DNA of 39,521 nt from Gammaproteobacteria bacterium (lineage in GTDB: Bacteria; Pseudomonadota; Gammaproteobacteria; Steroidobacterales; GCA-2729495): positions 1 to 39,521 of the forward strand of contig JABDLC010000004.1 in NCBI GenBank assembly GCA_013001905.1. Direction: 5' to 3'. This document shows positions 9,680 to 19,478 of this stretch, piece after piece. A program made the translations under genes and the position numbers. Within the stretch, counting starts at the first letter, position 1; every line of letters begins with the position of its first letter. The notes beneath the pieces were generated by a model. The model had not been told where the DNA came from and searched no databases. It was given only the letters and a program-made list of their open reading frames with translations.

Positions 9680-9850
9680 TTAATTGATATTTGTCAGTCG
9701 ATGCATTGTAAAAAGTGCGTTTTCGCACCCCGGCAATTGGTTACAATTCGCGGCTGCGGTATCCGCCGACAAATATAACAAGGCAACGCCTGCTTAGCGG
9801 TTTCGCCGCAACAGGCTAAACGTCCCGGACCATCGTAAAAGGGAAACCTA
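9680..9850. promoter_or_regulatory. Divergent ilvA/matB intergenic region
   Basis: Facing ilvA on the minus strand, TTTACA (complement of 9707-9712) and TATCAA (complement of 9684-9689) are 17 bases apart, but the -10 box lies only 4 bases from the ATG. That suggests a leaderless ilvA transcript. Just upstream is a short hairpin with arms 9715-9719 and 9724-9728, followed on the minus strand by five T residues. Facing matB, TACAAT at 9742-9747 is a good -10 box without a clear -35; an AATTG/CAATT inverted repeat overlaps it (9735-9748). AGGGAAA before matB (about 9840-9846) is a plausible ribosome-binding site. Confidence 0.35.
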
Positions 9851-11389
9851 TTGAGCACAGCCAACCAGAATCTGTTCGAACTGTTTTTCGAGCATTTTCC
9901 TGACGACCTCAGCACGACCCTGTTGCGAACGCCCGACGGCGTAGAGTACAGCTATGCGGACGCGATTGACGAATCGGGGCGCATGGCCCGCTGTTTGTCC
10001 GACCTGGGCCTGACAGCCGGGGATCGTGTCACCGTGCAGGTCGAGAAGTCGCCGGCAGTGATTTGCCTGTACCTCGCCTGCCTGCGAGGGGGCTTTGTGT
10101 TCCATCCGCTGAACATGCATTACCAGCTGGATGAACTCGTGTATTTCGTTAATAACGCAAAACCTTCGGCGGTCGTGTGTGACCCGGCGAAACAACAACT
10201 GTTTGAAGAGCTTACGCATAACACTGAATGCGATGTGCTGACGCTGGATGCAGCGGGGGCCGGGAGCCTGTCAGATGCCAGTGCGGAAATGCCACCTGCG
10301 TTCCGCAGCCGGGAAATCGCAGCCGATGACCTGGCAGTGCTGCTCTATTCATCCGGCACGACAGGGTTACCCAAAGGCGCCAAGCTCAGCCACGGCAACC
10401 TGGCGGCCAATACGCTGACACTGATCAAGAGTTGGGGCTTCACCGCGGACGACGTGCTACTGCATGCACTGCCGGTATACCACGCGCACGGGCTGTTCGT
10501 GGCTGTCGGCTGTGTACTGATGAGCGGCAGCTCAATGCGCTTTATTCCCAAATTCAGCGCCGATGCCGTCATCGCCGAACTGCCCGGCTGCACCGTCATG
10601 ATGGGCGTGCCCACTTTTTACACCCGGCTGCTGGCTGACCCGCGGTTCGATGCCGAACGGACGGCCGGCATGCGTCTGTTTATCTCCGGCTCCGCACCGC
10701 TGCTGCCGGAGACATTCGCCGCATTTGAGGAGCGCACGGGACACCGGATTCTGGAACGCTACGGCATGACGGAAACAAGCATGAACGCCTCTAATCTGCT
10801 CGACGGTGAGCGCCGCCCCGGCAGTGTGGGGCCGGCCCTGCCCGGGGTAGAACTGCGGGTCGTCGACGATGCCGACAATGAATTGCCGCGCGGCGAGATC
10901 GGCCATCTGCAGGTCCGAGGCCCGAACGTGTTTTCCGGTTACTGGCGCATGAAAAAAGAATCGGCCCGGGAATTTACCGCGGACGGCTTCTTCCGCACGG
11001 GCGATCTGGCGACGATTGCCGATGACGATTACGTCACTATCGTTGGCCGCAATAAAGACATGATCATTACCGGCGGGTTGAACGTCTACCCGCGAGAAGT
11101 TGAATCCGTGCTCGACGAATTGCCTGAAGTGGCCGAATCAGCCGTGGTGGGCGTCCCTCACCCTGATTTCGGTGAGGGCGTCATCGCCGTCGTAGTCCGG
11201 CAACGCGAGTCTGATATCAGCGGCGTGGACTTGCTGACCGGTCTGCGCGAAAGCATCGCAAGTTACAAACTACCAAAGCAGGTATTTACCGTCGACGCAC
11301 TGCCACGCAATGCCATGGGCAAAGTCCAGAAAAACCGTCTGCGTGAAACCTATGCCGATGCGTTTCAGAGTAACGGCGAGCCGGCATGA
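9851..11389 (+). CDS. matB: Malonyl/methylmalonyl-CoA synthetase
   Basis: This adenylate-forming ligase makes malonyl-CoA or methylmalonyl-CoA from the free diacid, ATP and CoA. The 512-residue sequence follows characterised MatB proteins closely along its length. It has the P-loop LLYSSGTTGLPKGAKLSH (about 164-181), HALPVYHAHGLFVA, MGVPTFYTRLL, the A5 motif RYGMTETSMN, GFFRTGDLA, and the C-terminal catalytic lysine motif PRNAMGKVQKN. Translation most likely starts at TTG 9851 after AGGGAAA. The first in-frame ATG is about 45 residues later and would remove the conserved NLFELFFEHF start. It is the first gene of the methylmalonyl operon and overlaps the next gene by four bases (ATGA). Whether the physiological substrate is malonate or methylmalonate cannot be decided here. 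Confidence 0.92.
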   Translation: MSTANQNLFELFFEHFPDDLSTTLLRTPDGVEYSYADAIDESGRMARCLSDLGLTAGDRVTVQVEKSPAVICLYLACLRGGFVFHPLNMHYQLDELVYFVNNAKPSAVVCDPAKQQLFEELTHNTECDVLTLDAAGAGSLSDASAEMPPAFRSREIAADDLAVLLYSSGTTGLPKGAKLSHGNLAANTLTLIKSWGFTADDVLLHALPVYHAHGLFVAVGCVLMSGSSMRFIPKFSADAVIAELPGCTVMMGVPTFYTRLLADPRFDAERTAGMRLFISGSAPLLPETFAAFEERTGHRILERYGMTETSMNASNLLDGERRPGSVGPALPGVELRVVDDADNELPRGEIGHLQVRGPNVFSGYWRMKKESAREFTADGFFRTGDLATIADDDYVTIVGRNKDMIITGGLNVYPREVESVLDELPEVAESAVVGVPHPDFGEGVIAVVVRQRESDISGVDLLTGLRESIASYKLPKQVFTVDALPRNAMGKVQKNRLRETYADAFQSNGEPA

Positions 11390-12273
11390 ACGCATCGCGC
11401 AATAGCGAAATCCGCCTGCGCCGATCGGTGCTCTACATGCCGGGTGACAATGAACGCGCAATGGACAAGGCGCGCGAACTGGCTGCCGACGTGGTGATTT
11501 TCGACCTTGAAGACGCGGTGGCGCCGGAAAACAAGGAGACAGCACGTCAGCGCGCTGTCGCGGCCGTGCGCGAGGGCGGCTACGGCAACCGTGAGGTGCT
11601 GATTCGGGTCAACGGCAGAGACACGCCCTGGGGCGAAGATGACCTGCGGGCCGTCGCGACAAGTGGCGTCAGTGGCGTGGTATTACCCAAAGTCGAAACG
11701 CCCGGGTCTGTTACCGAGGCCATCAGAGGGCTCGATGGGGCCGGCGGGCCGGCCGACCTGCCCGTCTGGGCAATGGCCGAAACACCGGCCGGCATCCTCA
11801 ATATCAGCGCCATTGTGACCAATCAGCCGAGAATGACAGCGGTTGTCATGGGAACTTCGGATCTGGCGCGCGACCTGCGTGTCATCCAGAGCGCCGATCG
11901 CTCCGGGCTGCTTTACAGTCTGAGCAGATGTGTACTGGCCGCCCGCGCTCACGGTATTGATATAATTGACGGCGTCCATCTCGCACTGGATGACTCTGAC
12001 GGCTACCGAACTGCCTGTGAACAAGGGCGTGAACTCGGGTTTGACGGCAAGTCACTGATCCACCCCCGGCAGATAGCGGACGCCAATGCGGTGTTCGGTA
12101 TCAGCGACGCGGAGGCGGATCTGGCGCGGGAAATCGTCTCCGCATGGAAAGCAGCACGCGCAGCTGAGCGTGGAGTCACGGTTGTGCGAGGACAACTGAT
12201 CGAACAACTGCACGTCGATGACGCGGAACGCATCATCGCGCTGCACGAAGCATCGCAAGCACTACGAAACTGA
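11386..12273 (+). CDS. CitE/CLYBL-like CoA-ester lyase (HpcH/HpaI aldolase family)
   Basis: This is a 295-residue TIM-barrel lyase of the citrate-lyase-beta-like group. Visible family blocks are [18 protein letters not shown] (about 12-29), the metal-site region [16 protein letters not shown] (35-50), [10 protein letters not shown] with Arg75, MAETPAGI with Glu132, [10 protein letters not shown] with Asp159, and [13 protein letters not shown] (218-230). Relatives cleave or make malyl-CoA, methylmalyl-CoA or citramalyl-CoA; human CLYBL is a citramalyl-CoA lyase. There are no citrate-lyase alpha or gamma genes nearby, so it is not part of a citrate lyase complex. It is translationally coupled to matB (ATGA overlap) and lies 20 bases before the mutase gene, which points to a CoA-ester role in the methylmalonyl pathway. 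Exact substrate unknown. Confidence 0.85.
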   Translation: MNASRNSEIRLRRSVLYMPGDNERAMDKARELAADVVIFDLEDAVAPENKETARQRAVAAVREGGYGNREVLIRVNGRDTPWGEDDLRAVATSGVSGVVLPKVETPGSVTEAIRGLDGAGGPADLPVWAMAETPAGILNISAIVTNQPRMTAVVMGTSDLARDLRVIQSADRSGLLYSLSRCVLAARAHGIDIIDGVHLALDDSDGYRTACEQGRELGFDGKSLIHPRQIADANAVFGISDAEADLAREIVSAWKAARAAERGVTVVRGQLIEQLHVDDAERIIALHEASQALRN

Positions 12274-12293
12274 CTGAGAAACAATCGAAAGCA

Positions 12294-14441
12294 ATGGCTG
12301 ATAAGAAGCAAACGCCTGAAGAATGGCAGGAACTGGCTCGCAAGGAACTGAAAGGTCGCGACCCGGCGGAACTGAACTGGAACACGCCCGAAGGTATTCA
12401 GGTAAAACCATTGTATTCAGCCGAAGACCTTGAAAGCCTCGATCATCTCGGCAACCTGCCCGGCTTCGCACCCTTTGTACGCGGGCCGCGCGCAACGATG
12501 TATGCGGGCCGTCCCTGGACAGTGCGTCAGTACGCGGGGTTCTCGACAGCTGAGGAATCCAACGCGTTTTATCGCAAAAATCTCGCCGCCGGCCAGCAAG
12601 GGCTGTCGGTTGCCTTCGACTTGGCGACACACCGCGGTTATGACTCTGATCATGAACGCGTCATCGGCGATGTCGGTAAAGCAGGTGTCGCCATCGATAC
12701 CGTCGAAGACATGAAAATTCTGTTCGACGGTATTCCACTCGACAAGATGTCGGTATCGATGACCATGAATGGCGCGGTGTTGCCCATCATGGCCATGTAT
12801 ATCGTTGCTGCCGAAGAACAGGGCGTCACGCCCGACCAGCTGGCCGGCACGCTGCAAAACGATATTCTCAAAGAATTCATGGTGCGAAACACTTATATAT
12901 ACCCGCCCGAACCGTCGATGCGCATTGTGGCCGACATCATTGGCTACACCGCGCAGCACATGCCGCGTTTTAACTCCATCTCGATTTCCGGCTATCACAT
13001 GCAGGAAGCCGGTGCGACCTGTGTGCAGGAACTGGGCTATACGATCGCAGACGGTATCGAATATGTGCGCGCTGCCCTCGCCACCGGCATGGAGGTCGAC
13101 AAATTTGCGCCGCGCCTGTCGTTCTTCTTTGCGATCGGCATGAACTTCTTTATGGAGGCGGCCAAGCTGCGCGCCGCACGACTGCTTTGGGCAGAGTTGA
13201 TGGAACAGCACTTCCAGCCACAGAACCCGAAGTCGCTGATGCTGCGCACGCACTGCCAGACGTCAGGTGTGAGCCTGACCTCCAAAGACCCGTACAACAA
13301 TATTATCCGCACCACGATTGAGGCGATGGCCGCATCGCTCGGCGGCACACAATCACTGCACACCAACTCCTTTGACGAGGCGTTGGCGTTGCCGACTGAA
13401 TTTTCGGCACGCATCGCACGCAATACACAACTGGTCATTCAGGAAGAAACAGGGATCACTAACGTGGTCGACCCGCTGGCCGGTTCGTACTACGTTGAAA
13501 GCCTGACCGCAGAGCTGGTCAGAGGTGCGCGCAAGCTGATTGACGAAGTTGAGGAACTGGGCGGCATGACCAAGGCCGTTGAGTCCGGCCTGCCGAAAAT
13601 GCGCATCGAACAATCAGCGGCGCTGCGTCAGGCCGCTATCGATCGCGGCGACGAAGTCATTGTTGGCGTTAACAAATATGAGCTTGAGCATGAGCCCGAT
13701 GTTGACGTGCTGGATATCGACAACAGCGCCGTGCGTCAGGATCAGATCAAACGGCTCAACGAAGTGCGTTCTAACCGCGATGAAGCCGCTTGCCAGTCAG
13801 CTCTGGATGCGCTGAGTGCTGCGGGCGAATCAGGTGACGGCAATTTGCTCGAACTCGCGGTCAATGCGGCTCGCGCCCGGGCGAGCGTCGGCGAGATTTC
13901 CGATGCTCTGGAAAAACCGTGGGGCCGCCACAAAGCCGTTATACATTCGATCAGCGGGGTGTACGGCTCCGCCTATGAGGGAGATCAGAACTTCATGGAC
14001 ATTCAGCAGAACGTTGCGAAGTTCGCGGAGGAACAGGGTCGTCGTCCGCGCATTCTCGTGGTCAAGCTCGGTCAGGACGGACACGACCGTGGTGCGAAAG
14101 TGATTGCAACAGCATTCGCCGATATCGGCTTTGATGTCGACATCGGCCCGCTCTTTCAGACCCCGGAAGAAGCCGCACGGCACGCGATTGAAAACGACGT
14201 TCACGTGGTCGGAATTTCCTCGCAGGCCGCCGGACATAAAACGCTGGTGCCCGCACTGATCGATGAACTAAAAAAGCAAGGCGCGGACAACATTGTCGTA
14301 GTCTGCGGGGGCGTGATACCGCCGAAGGACTACGGTGAGCTTGAAGCTGCTGGCGTTTCCGCCGTTTACGGCCCCGGCACCAATATCCCGGAAGCGGCCG
14401 GCGAAGTGCTGGATATTGTCCGCAAGCGCAGCGCAGCCTAG
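12294..14441 (+). CDS. scpA: Methylmalonyl-CoA mutase, single-chain form
   Basis: This adenosylcobalamin enzyme interconverts (R)-methylmalonyl-CoA and succinyl-CoA. The 715-residue chain holds both parts. The N-terminal substrate-binding TIM barrel includes [50 protein letters not shown] and [12 protein letters not shown]. The C-terminal cobalamin-binding domain (about 575-715) has [10 protein letters not shown] with the lower-ligand His597, then [14 protein letters not shown] and VVCGGVIP. The length matches the homodimeric type (human MUT, E. coli Sbm) with no separate small subunit. It is followed by the carboxylase genes, MeaB and the epimerase. No cobalamin adenosyltransferase is in the window. 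Confidence 0.97.
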   Translation: MADKKQTPEEWQELARKELKGRDPAELNWNTPEGIQVKPLYSAEDLESLDHLGNLPGFAPFVRGPRATMYAGRPWTVRQYAGFSTAEESNAFYRKNLAAGQQGLSVAFDLATHRGYDSDHERVIGDVGKAGVAIDTVEDMKILFDGIPLDKMSVSMTMNGAVLPIMAMYIVAAEEQGVTPDQLAGTLQNDILKEFMVRNTYIYPPEPSMRIVADIIGYTAQHMPRFNSISISGYHMQEAGATCVQELGYTIADGIEYVRAALATGMEVDKFAPRLSFFFAIGMNFFMEAAKLRAARLLWAELMEQHFQPQNPKSLMLRTHCQTSGVSLTSKDPYNNIIRTTIEAMAASLGGTQSLHTNSFDEALALPTEFSARIARNTQLVIQEETGITNVVDPLAGSYYVESLTAELVRGARKLIDEVEELGGMTKAVESGLPKMRIEQSAALRQAAIDRGDEVIVGVNKYELEHEPDVDVLDIDNSAVRQDQIKRLNEVRSNRDEAACQSALDALSAAGESGDGNLLELAVNAARARASVGEISDALEKPWGRHKAVIHSISGVYGSAYEGDQNFMDIQQNVAKFAEEQGRRPRILVVKLGQDGHDRGAKVIATAFADIGFDVDIGPLFQTPEEAARHAIENDVHVVGISSQAAGHKTLVPALIDELKKQGADNIVVVCGGVIPPKDYGELEAAGVSAVYGPGTNIPEAAGEVLDIVRKRSAA

Positions 14442-14539
14442 TAATCCGGTAACGGCAGTATTTTTAAATCCGCCTGCAATAGCGGATACTTGAAAAAAAT
14501 GAATCGCACAATCCTCTGATAAGGAGCGACTGAAACACC

Positions 14540-16072
14540 ATGCAGGACATTATCCAGCAGCTCGAAGAAAAACGCGCCGCTGCCAGGCTGGGCGGCGGGA
14601 AGAAACGCATCGACAATCAGCATGCCAAAGGCAAGCTCACGGCGCGCGAACGCATTGAAATCCTTCTCGACGAAGACAGCTTCGAAGAATGGGATATGTA
14701 TAAAGAACACCGGTGCACGGATTTCGGCATGGCCGACAACAAAATTCCGGGCGACGGCGTCATTACCGGGTACGGCACGATCAGCGGACGGCTTGTCTTT
14801 GTCTACAGTCAGGATTTCACGGTCTTTGGCGGATCATTGTCAGAAACCCACGCCGAGAAAATCGTCAAGATTCTCCAACAGGCGATGAAAGTGGGTGCAC
14901 CCGTCATCGGCATGAACGACTCGGGCGGTGCACGGATTCAGGAGGGTGTGGCCTCACTCGGCGGCTACGCGGATGTGTTTCAGCAGAATGTGCTCGCATC
15001 CGGCGTGATACCGCAGATTTCTCTGATTATGGGCCCGTGTGCCGGCGGCGCGGTTTACTCGCCTGCAATCACTGACTTCATCTTCATGGTGAAAGACAGT
15101 TCATACATGTTCGTGACCGGGCCGGACGTCGTAAAAACCGTGACGCACGAAGAAGTGACCGCAGAAGAACTCGGCGGAGCTGTCACTCACAACACCAGGT
15201 CGGGCGTTGCCGACCTGGCGTTCGAAAATGACATTGAAGCACTGATGCTGACGCGGCGTTTTATGAACTTTCTCCCGTCCAGCAACCGCGAAAAAGCGCC
15301 CGTCTGGCCGACCGAAGATGAAGCGGCTCGTCAGGAGCTGTCGCTGGATTCGCTGGTTCCGGATGACCCGGCGAAGCCCTACGACATCAAAGAGCTGATT
15401 GTGAAGATAGCGGACGAGTATGACTTCTTCGAGATTCAGCCGGACTATGCACCCAATATCGTCATCGGCTTTATCCGGGTTGAGGGCCAGACAGTCGCGG
15501 TGATTGCCAACCAGCCCACGGTCTTGGCCGGTTGCCTCGACGTCGACGCATCGCGCAAGGCAGCTCGCTTTATTCGCTTTGCCGACTCATTCAATATTCC
15601 GGTGCTGACCCTCGTTGACGTTCCCGGCTTCATGCCCGGCACCTCGCAGGAGTTTGGCGGCATCATTAAGCACGGTGCCAAGTTGCTGTATGCCTATGCA
15701 GAAGCCACGGTACCCAAAATCACGCTGATTACCCGCAAGGCCTACGGAGGCGCCTATGACGTGATGGCCTCGAAGCATCTCCGCGGTGACGTGAACTATG
15801 CCTGGCCGAGTGCTGAGATCGCGGTGATGGGTGCGAAAGGCGCGGTGGAAATTATTTTCCGCGCCGACATTGGCAATGCGGAAAAGATTCAGGCGCGTAC
15901 GGACGAGTATCAGGAAAAATTTGCCAATCCCTTCGTCGCCAGCGCTCGCGGCTATGTCGATGATGTGATCATGCCGCACAACACGCGGCGGCGAATTGCC
16001 CGCTCGCTGCGGATGCTCGCAAACAAAGAACTGGAGAACCCGTGGCGCAAGCACGGCAACATCCCACTCTAA
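14540..16072 (+). CDS. pccB: Propionyl-CoA carboxylase beta subunit (carboxyltransferase)
   Basis: PccB transfers the carboxyl group from carboxybiotin to propionyl-CoA to give (S)-methylmalonyl-CoA. The 510 residues show the duplicated crotonase fold of the family: oxyanion motif [19 protein letters not shown] and [12 protein letters not shown] in the first half, and [34 protein letters not shown] and [11 protein letters not shown] in the second. AAGGAG at 14520-14525 is the likely ribosome-binding site, though the spacing to ATG 14540 is long. The 98 bases before it hold only a weak 6-base-pair hairpin. pccA starts 14 bases downstream. Confidence 0.95.
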   Translation: MQDIIQQLEEKRAAARLGGGKKRIDNQHAKGKLTARERIEILLDEDSFEEWDMYKEHRCTDFGMADNKIPGDGVITGYGTISGRLVFVYSQDFTVFGGSLSETHAEKIVKILQQAMKVGAPVIGMNDSGGARIQEGVASLGGYADVFQQNVLASGVIPQISLIMGPCAGGAVYSPAITDFIFMVKDSSYMFVTGPDVVKTVTHEEVTAEELGGAVTHNTRSGVADLAFENDIEALMLTRRFMNFLPSSNREKAPVWPTEDEAARQELSLDSLVPDDPAKPYDIKELIVKIADEYDFFEIQPDYAPNIVIGFIRVEGQTVAVIANQPTVLAGCLDVDASRKAARFIRFADSFNIPVLTLVDVPGFMPGTSQEFGGIIKHGAKLLYAYAEATVPKITLITRKAYGGAYDVMASKHLRGDVNYAWPSAEIAVMGAKGAVEIIFRADIGNAEKIQARTDEYQEKFANPFVASARGYVDDVIMPHNTRRRIARSLRMLANKELENPWRKHGNIPL

Positions 16073-16086
16073 AGGCTCCCTGACTA

Positions 16087-18072
16087 ATGTTTGACAAGAT
16101 ATTGATTGCCAATCGCGGCGAAATTGCCTGCCGCGTCATGAAGACTGCCCGCAAGATGGGCATTGCGACCGTCGCAGTGTATTCGGATGCGGACAAAGAT
16201 GCCCTCCATGTGCGCATGGCCGATGAAGCCGTGCACATTGGTGCGGCGCCGTCTGCCGAAAGCTACCTGGTCGCTGACCGCATAATCGCTGCCTGCAAAG
16301 AGACAGGGGCACAGGCTGTGCATCCCGGTTACGGCTTCTTGTCGGAAAATGCCGGATTTCAAAAGTCGCTCGACGAGGCCGGCATCACCTTCATCGGTCC
16401 CGGCACCAAAGCCGTCGAGGTTATGGGCGACAAGATCACGTCGAAGAAACTGGCTGATAAAGCCGGCGTCAGCACGGTGCCCGGCTACACCGGCATCATC
16501 GACGGACCCGATCACGCGGTAGAAATTGCTCAGGACATCGGCTATCCCGTCATGCTGAAGGCGTCAGCCGGCGGCGGCGGTAAAGGTATGCGTGTCGTGT
16601 GGAACGATGACGAATGCCGCGACGGATTCGAGCGCGCGCAGAATGAAGCCGCCTCCAGCTTCGGCGACGATCGCGTGTTTGCCGAAAAATTTATCGAAGA
16701 GCCGCGCCATATCGAGATACAGGTGCTGGCAGACAGCCACGGCAACACCATTTATCTCGGTGAACGTGAATGTTCTATTCAGCGCCGGCACCAGAAAGTA
16801 ATCGAAGAAGCGCCCTCGCCGTTTATCGACGAGAAGACCCGCAAGGCGATGGGCGAAGAAGCTGTCGCCCTTGCACAAGCGGTGGATTACAAGTCCGCAG
16901 GTACCGTGGAGTTTATTGTTGACGCCAACAAAAACTTCTATTTCCTAGAAATGAACACACGCCTGCAGGTGGAGCACCCGGTCACTGAACTCATCACCGG
17001 TCAGGACCTGGTCGAATGGATGATCAGAATTGCTTATGGCGAAAAACTGACCGTGAAGCAAAAAGACGTGAAGCTCGAAGGCTGGGCAATCGAAACCCGC
17101 GTCTACGCCGAAGACCCGTTCCGCAACTTCATGCCGTCGATTGGCCGCCTGTCGCGCTACATGCCGCCGGAAGAGACGCCGAATGTGCGCGTTGACACCG
17201 GTATCCGTGAAGGTTCAGAAGTGTCGATGTACTACGACCCGATGATCGCCAAGCTCGTGACGTACGGCAAAGACCGCAATGAAGCGCTGGCACACATGGC
17301 TGAAGCACTGGACGCTTATTACATTCGCGGCGTTTCGCACAACATCAGCTTCCTCAACGCGCTGATCGCACACCCGCGCTTTATTGAAGGCCGGATGACG
17401 ACGAATTTCATCGCGGAGGAATACCCGGACGGCTTTTCTGCGGAGGACGTGCCGCAGGACAATCCGGCACTGGCCATTGTCACTGGCGCAGCGCTGAATG
17501 CGCACCTCATGGATCGGGCCGCACTGCTCAGCGGGCAGGTTCCGGGGCACGAACGGCGCGTTCCCAGCGACTGGGTCGTGGTCATCAATCGTGAAGAACA
17601 CCCGGTGCAGGTTGCCGCTGTCGCAGGCGGCTACCGTGTTACCTACGCAGGCGAAGAGTACGAAGTGCTGAGCGACTGGTCTGCGGGCGATCCGCTGGTG
17701 AATGCGACCATCAATGGTCAGAAGGTCACGTTCCAGCAGGATAAATTCCGTTCCAGCATTCGCCTGTTCCGCCGCGGTGCTCAGGTCGATCTGATGGTGT
17801 GCACGCCGCGTGCGGCCGAACTCAATCGTCACATGCTTGAGAAAATACCGCCGGACCTGTCTAAGTTCCTGCTGTCACCGATGCCAGGCCTGCTCGTCAA
17901 GCTCGTTGTGAAGCCCGGCGATGAGGTTAAAGCCGGTGAAGAACTGGCCGTCGTTGAAGCGATGAAGATGGAAAACAGTCTTCGCGCCCAGGATGATGTG
18001 GTAATCGCCAAAGTGATGGCGGATCAGGGCCAAAGCCTCGTGGTAGACCAACCTATACTTGAGTTCGAATAG
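16087..18072 (+). CDS. pccA: Propionyl-CoA carboxylase alpha subunit (biotin carboxylase plus biotin carrier)
   Basis: The 661-residue protein carries an N-terminal biotin carboxylase (about 1-445), a linker/BT domain and a C-terminal biotinyl domain. Visible motifs are FDKILIANRGEIACRVM at the start, the ATP-grasp loop KASAGGGGKGMRVV, ECSIQRRHQKVIEEAPSP, FLEMNTRLQVEHPVTE, and the biotin site VVEAMKMEN with Lys627. It carboxylates its own biotin with ATP and bicarbonate for PccB. Order and spacing (14 bases after pccB) indicate co-expression. Related acyl-CoA carboxylase alphas for methylcrotonyl-CoA look similar; the neighbouring mutase and epimerase support propionyl-CoA. Confidence 0.94.
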   Translation: MFDKILIANRGEIACRVMKTARKMGIATVAVYSDADKDALHVRMADEAVHIGAAPSAESYLVADRIIAACKETGAQAVHPGYGFLSENAGFQKSLDEAGITFIGPGTKAVEVMGDKITSKKLADKAGVSTVPGYTGIIDGPDHAVEIAQDIGYPVMLKASAGGGGKGMRVVWNDDECRDGFERAQNEAASSFGDDRVFAEKFIEEPRHIEIQVLADSHGNTIYLGERECSIQRRHQKVIEEAPSPFIDEKTRKAMGEEAVALAQAVDYKSAGTVEFIVDANKNFYFLEMNTRLQVEHPVTELITGQDLVEWMIRIAYGEKLTVKQKDVKLEGWAIETRVYAEDPFRNFMPSIGRLSRYMPPEETPNVRVDTGIREGSEVSMYYDPMIAKLVTYGKDRNEALAHMAEALDAYYIRGVSHNISFLNALIAHPRFIEGRMTTNFIAEEYPDGFSAEDVPQDNPALAIVTGAALNAHLMDRAALLSGQVPGHERRVPSDWVVVINREEHPVQVAAVAGGYRVTYAGEEYEVLSDWSAGDPLVNATINGQKVTFQQDKFRSSIRLFRRGAQVDLMVCTPRAAELNRHMLEKIPPDLSKFLLSPMPGLLVKLVVKPGDEVKAGEELAVVEAMKMENSLRAQDDVVIAKVMADQGQSLVVDQPILEFE

Positions 18073-18082
18073 GCCGGACACC

Positions 18083-19063
18083 ATGCCCGACAGCGACGTA
18101 GCAACCCTCGCCGAACAAGTCATCGCCGGTGACCGGCGGGCTCTGGCCCGCGCGATAACACTGATTGAATCGAGTCGCGCTGATGATCGCGAACCCGCCC
18201 GGCAGTTACTCGAACACCTGGTACCGCGTTCGGGAGATTCGATTCGGGTCGGCATTTCAGGCGTGCCCGGCGTCGGTAAGTCAACGTTTATAGAGAGCCT
18301 CGGCAACCACCTGATTGATGCCGGGCACAAAGTGGCGGTGCTCGCCGTTGATCCTTCGTCGGCAATCAGCGGCGGTTCGATACTGGGTGACAAGACGCGG
18401 ATGGAAACATTATCCCGTCGCACCGAAGCTTTTATACGCCCCTCTCCGGCTGGTGAAACGCTGGGCGGCGTCGCCCGCCGCACCCGTGAGACCATGTTCG
18501 CTGTCGAGGCAGCTGGATTCGATGTCGTGCTGGTCGAAACCGTCGGTGTCGGCCAATCGGAAACCACCGTTTCGCGCATGACCGATATGTTTTTACTGCT
18601 GTTATTGCCGGCCGGCGGTGATGAGCTGCAGGGTATCAAGCGCGGCATCGTCGAACTCGCGGATCTGATTCTGGTCAATAAGGCAGACGGTCAGCTTGAA
18701 CTGGCTGCGCAGCAATCGGTCACCGACTACCGCAAAGCCCTGATGTTCATGGCCCATCGCGCTGATGGATGGCAGGTACCGGTGGAAGCCATGTCAGCAC
18801 TGAGCGGCGAGCAGACTCCCGAAGTTTGGAAAACCGTGACCGAGTATCGCGAGCAGCGCGATAAGCAGGGGCTGATTGCGCAAAAACGCGCAGATCAGGC
18901 CATTAACTGGATGTGGAGCGAAATACAGAACGGGCTCGTTGAGCGTCTCAAAGCGACACCGGAGGTGGCAGCCCGTGTCACCGAACTGGAACAGGCGGTG
19001 AGAGACAACCGAATTTCTCCCACCACTGCCGCCGACAAACTGATGGAAATATTTATCAAATGA
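18083..19063 (+). CDS. meaB: Methylmalonyl-CoA mutase-associated GTPase
   Basis: MeaB is a G3E-type GTPase chaperone that gates cobalamin loading and protects the mutase from inactivation. Motifs are the P-loop GISGVPGVGKSTF (about 57-69), VDPSSAISGGSILGDKTRM, FIRPSPAGETLGGVARRTRE, the Walker B/switch region VVLVETVGVGQSE, and the base-recognition NKAD. ATG 18083 is preferred: it follows the pccA stop by 10 bases and has AGG nine bases upstream. A TTG at 18059, overlapping pccA, would add eight residues that look unlike the family. The stop overlaps the epimerase start (ATGA). Confidence 0.95.
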   Translation: MPDSDVATLAEQVIAGDRRALARAITLIESSRADDREPARQLLEHLVPRSGDSIRVGISGVPGVGKSTFIESLGNHLIDAGHKVAVLAVDPSSAISGGSILGDKTRMETLSRRTEAFIRPSPAGETLGGVARRTRETMFAVEAAGFDVVLVETVGVGQSETTVSRMTDMFLLLLLPAGGDELQGIKRGIVELADLILVNKADGQLELAAQQSVTDYRKALMFMAHRADGWQVPVEAMSALSGEQTPEVWKTVTEYREQRDKQGLIAQKRADQAINWMWSEIQNGLVERLKATPEVAARVTELEQAVRDNRISPTTAADKLMEIFIK

Positions 19064-19464
19064 TAGGCAAACTGAATCACGTAGCAATTGTAGTTCCCGA
19101 CCTAACCGCCGCCAGTGCTATCTACAGCGATACACTGGGCGCGACTGTGTCAGAACCCGTAGATCTCCCGGATCATGGTGTCACGACCGTTTTCGTGGAG
19201 TTGCCCAACACAAAAATCGAATTGCTGCTGCCACTGGGGGACGATTCACCAATCGCCAAATTCCTCGAGAACAACCCGGCAGGCGGCATGCACCATGTCT
19301 GTTACGAGGTCCCGGACATCATCGCCGCGCGTGACAAACTCGTTGCCGACGGCGCGCGAATTCTGGGTAGCGGTGAGCCGAAAAACGGCGCCCATGACAA
19401 ACCTGTGCTGTTCTTACATCCCAAGGATTTTTGCGGCACGCTCGTTGAACTCGAGCAGAATTAG
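19060..19464 (+). CDS. mce: Methylmalonyl-CoA epimerase
   Basis: This is a 134-residue vicinal-oxygen-chelate protein that converts (S)- to (R)-methylmalonyl-CoA, linking PccAB to the mutase. It has the paired beta-alpha-beta modules and probable metal ligands His7 (KLNHVAIVV), Glu54 (KIELLLP), His78/His79 (GGMHHVCYEV) and Glu130 (CGTLVELE). The length equals the usual 130-150 residues. It is the last gene of the operon, coupled to meaB by a four-base overlap. It converges on the small zinc-ribbon gene 14 bases away; no clear terminator lies between. Confidence 0.95.
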   Translation: MIGKLNHVAIVVPDLTAASAIYSDTLGATVSEPVDLPDHGVTTVFVELPNTKIELLLPLGDDSPIAKFLENNPAGGMHHVCYEVPDIIAARDKLVADGARILGSGEPKNGAHDKPVLFLHPKDFCGTLVELEQN

Positions 19465-19478
19465 CCGCGGATCAGGGC

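Noticed and set aside
14468-14487. ATCCGC/GCGGAT hairpin between the mutase and pccB genes.
   Set aside because: Six base pairs with an 8-base loop and no T-run; too weak to call a terminator or riboswitch.
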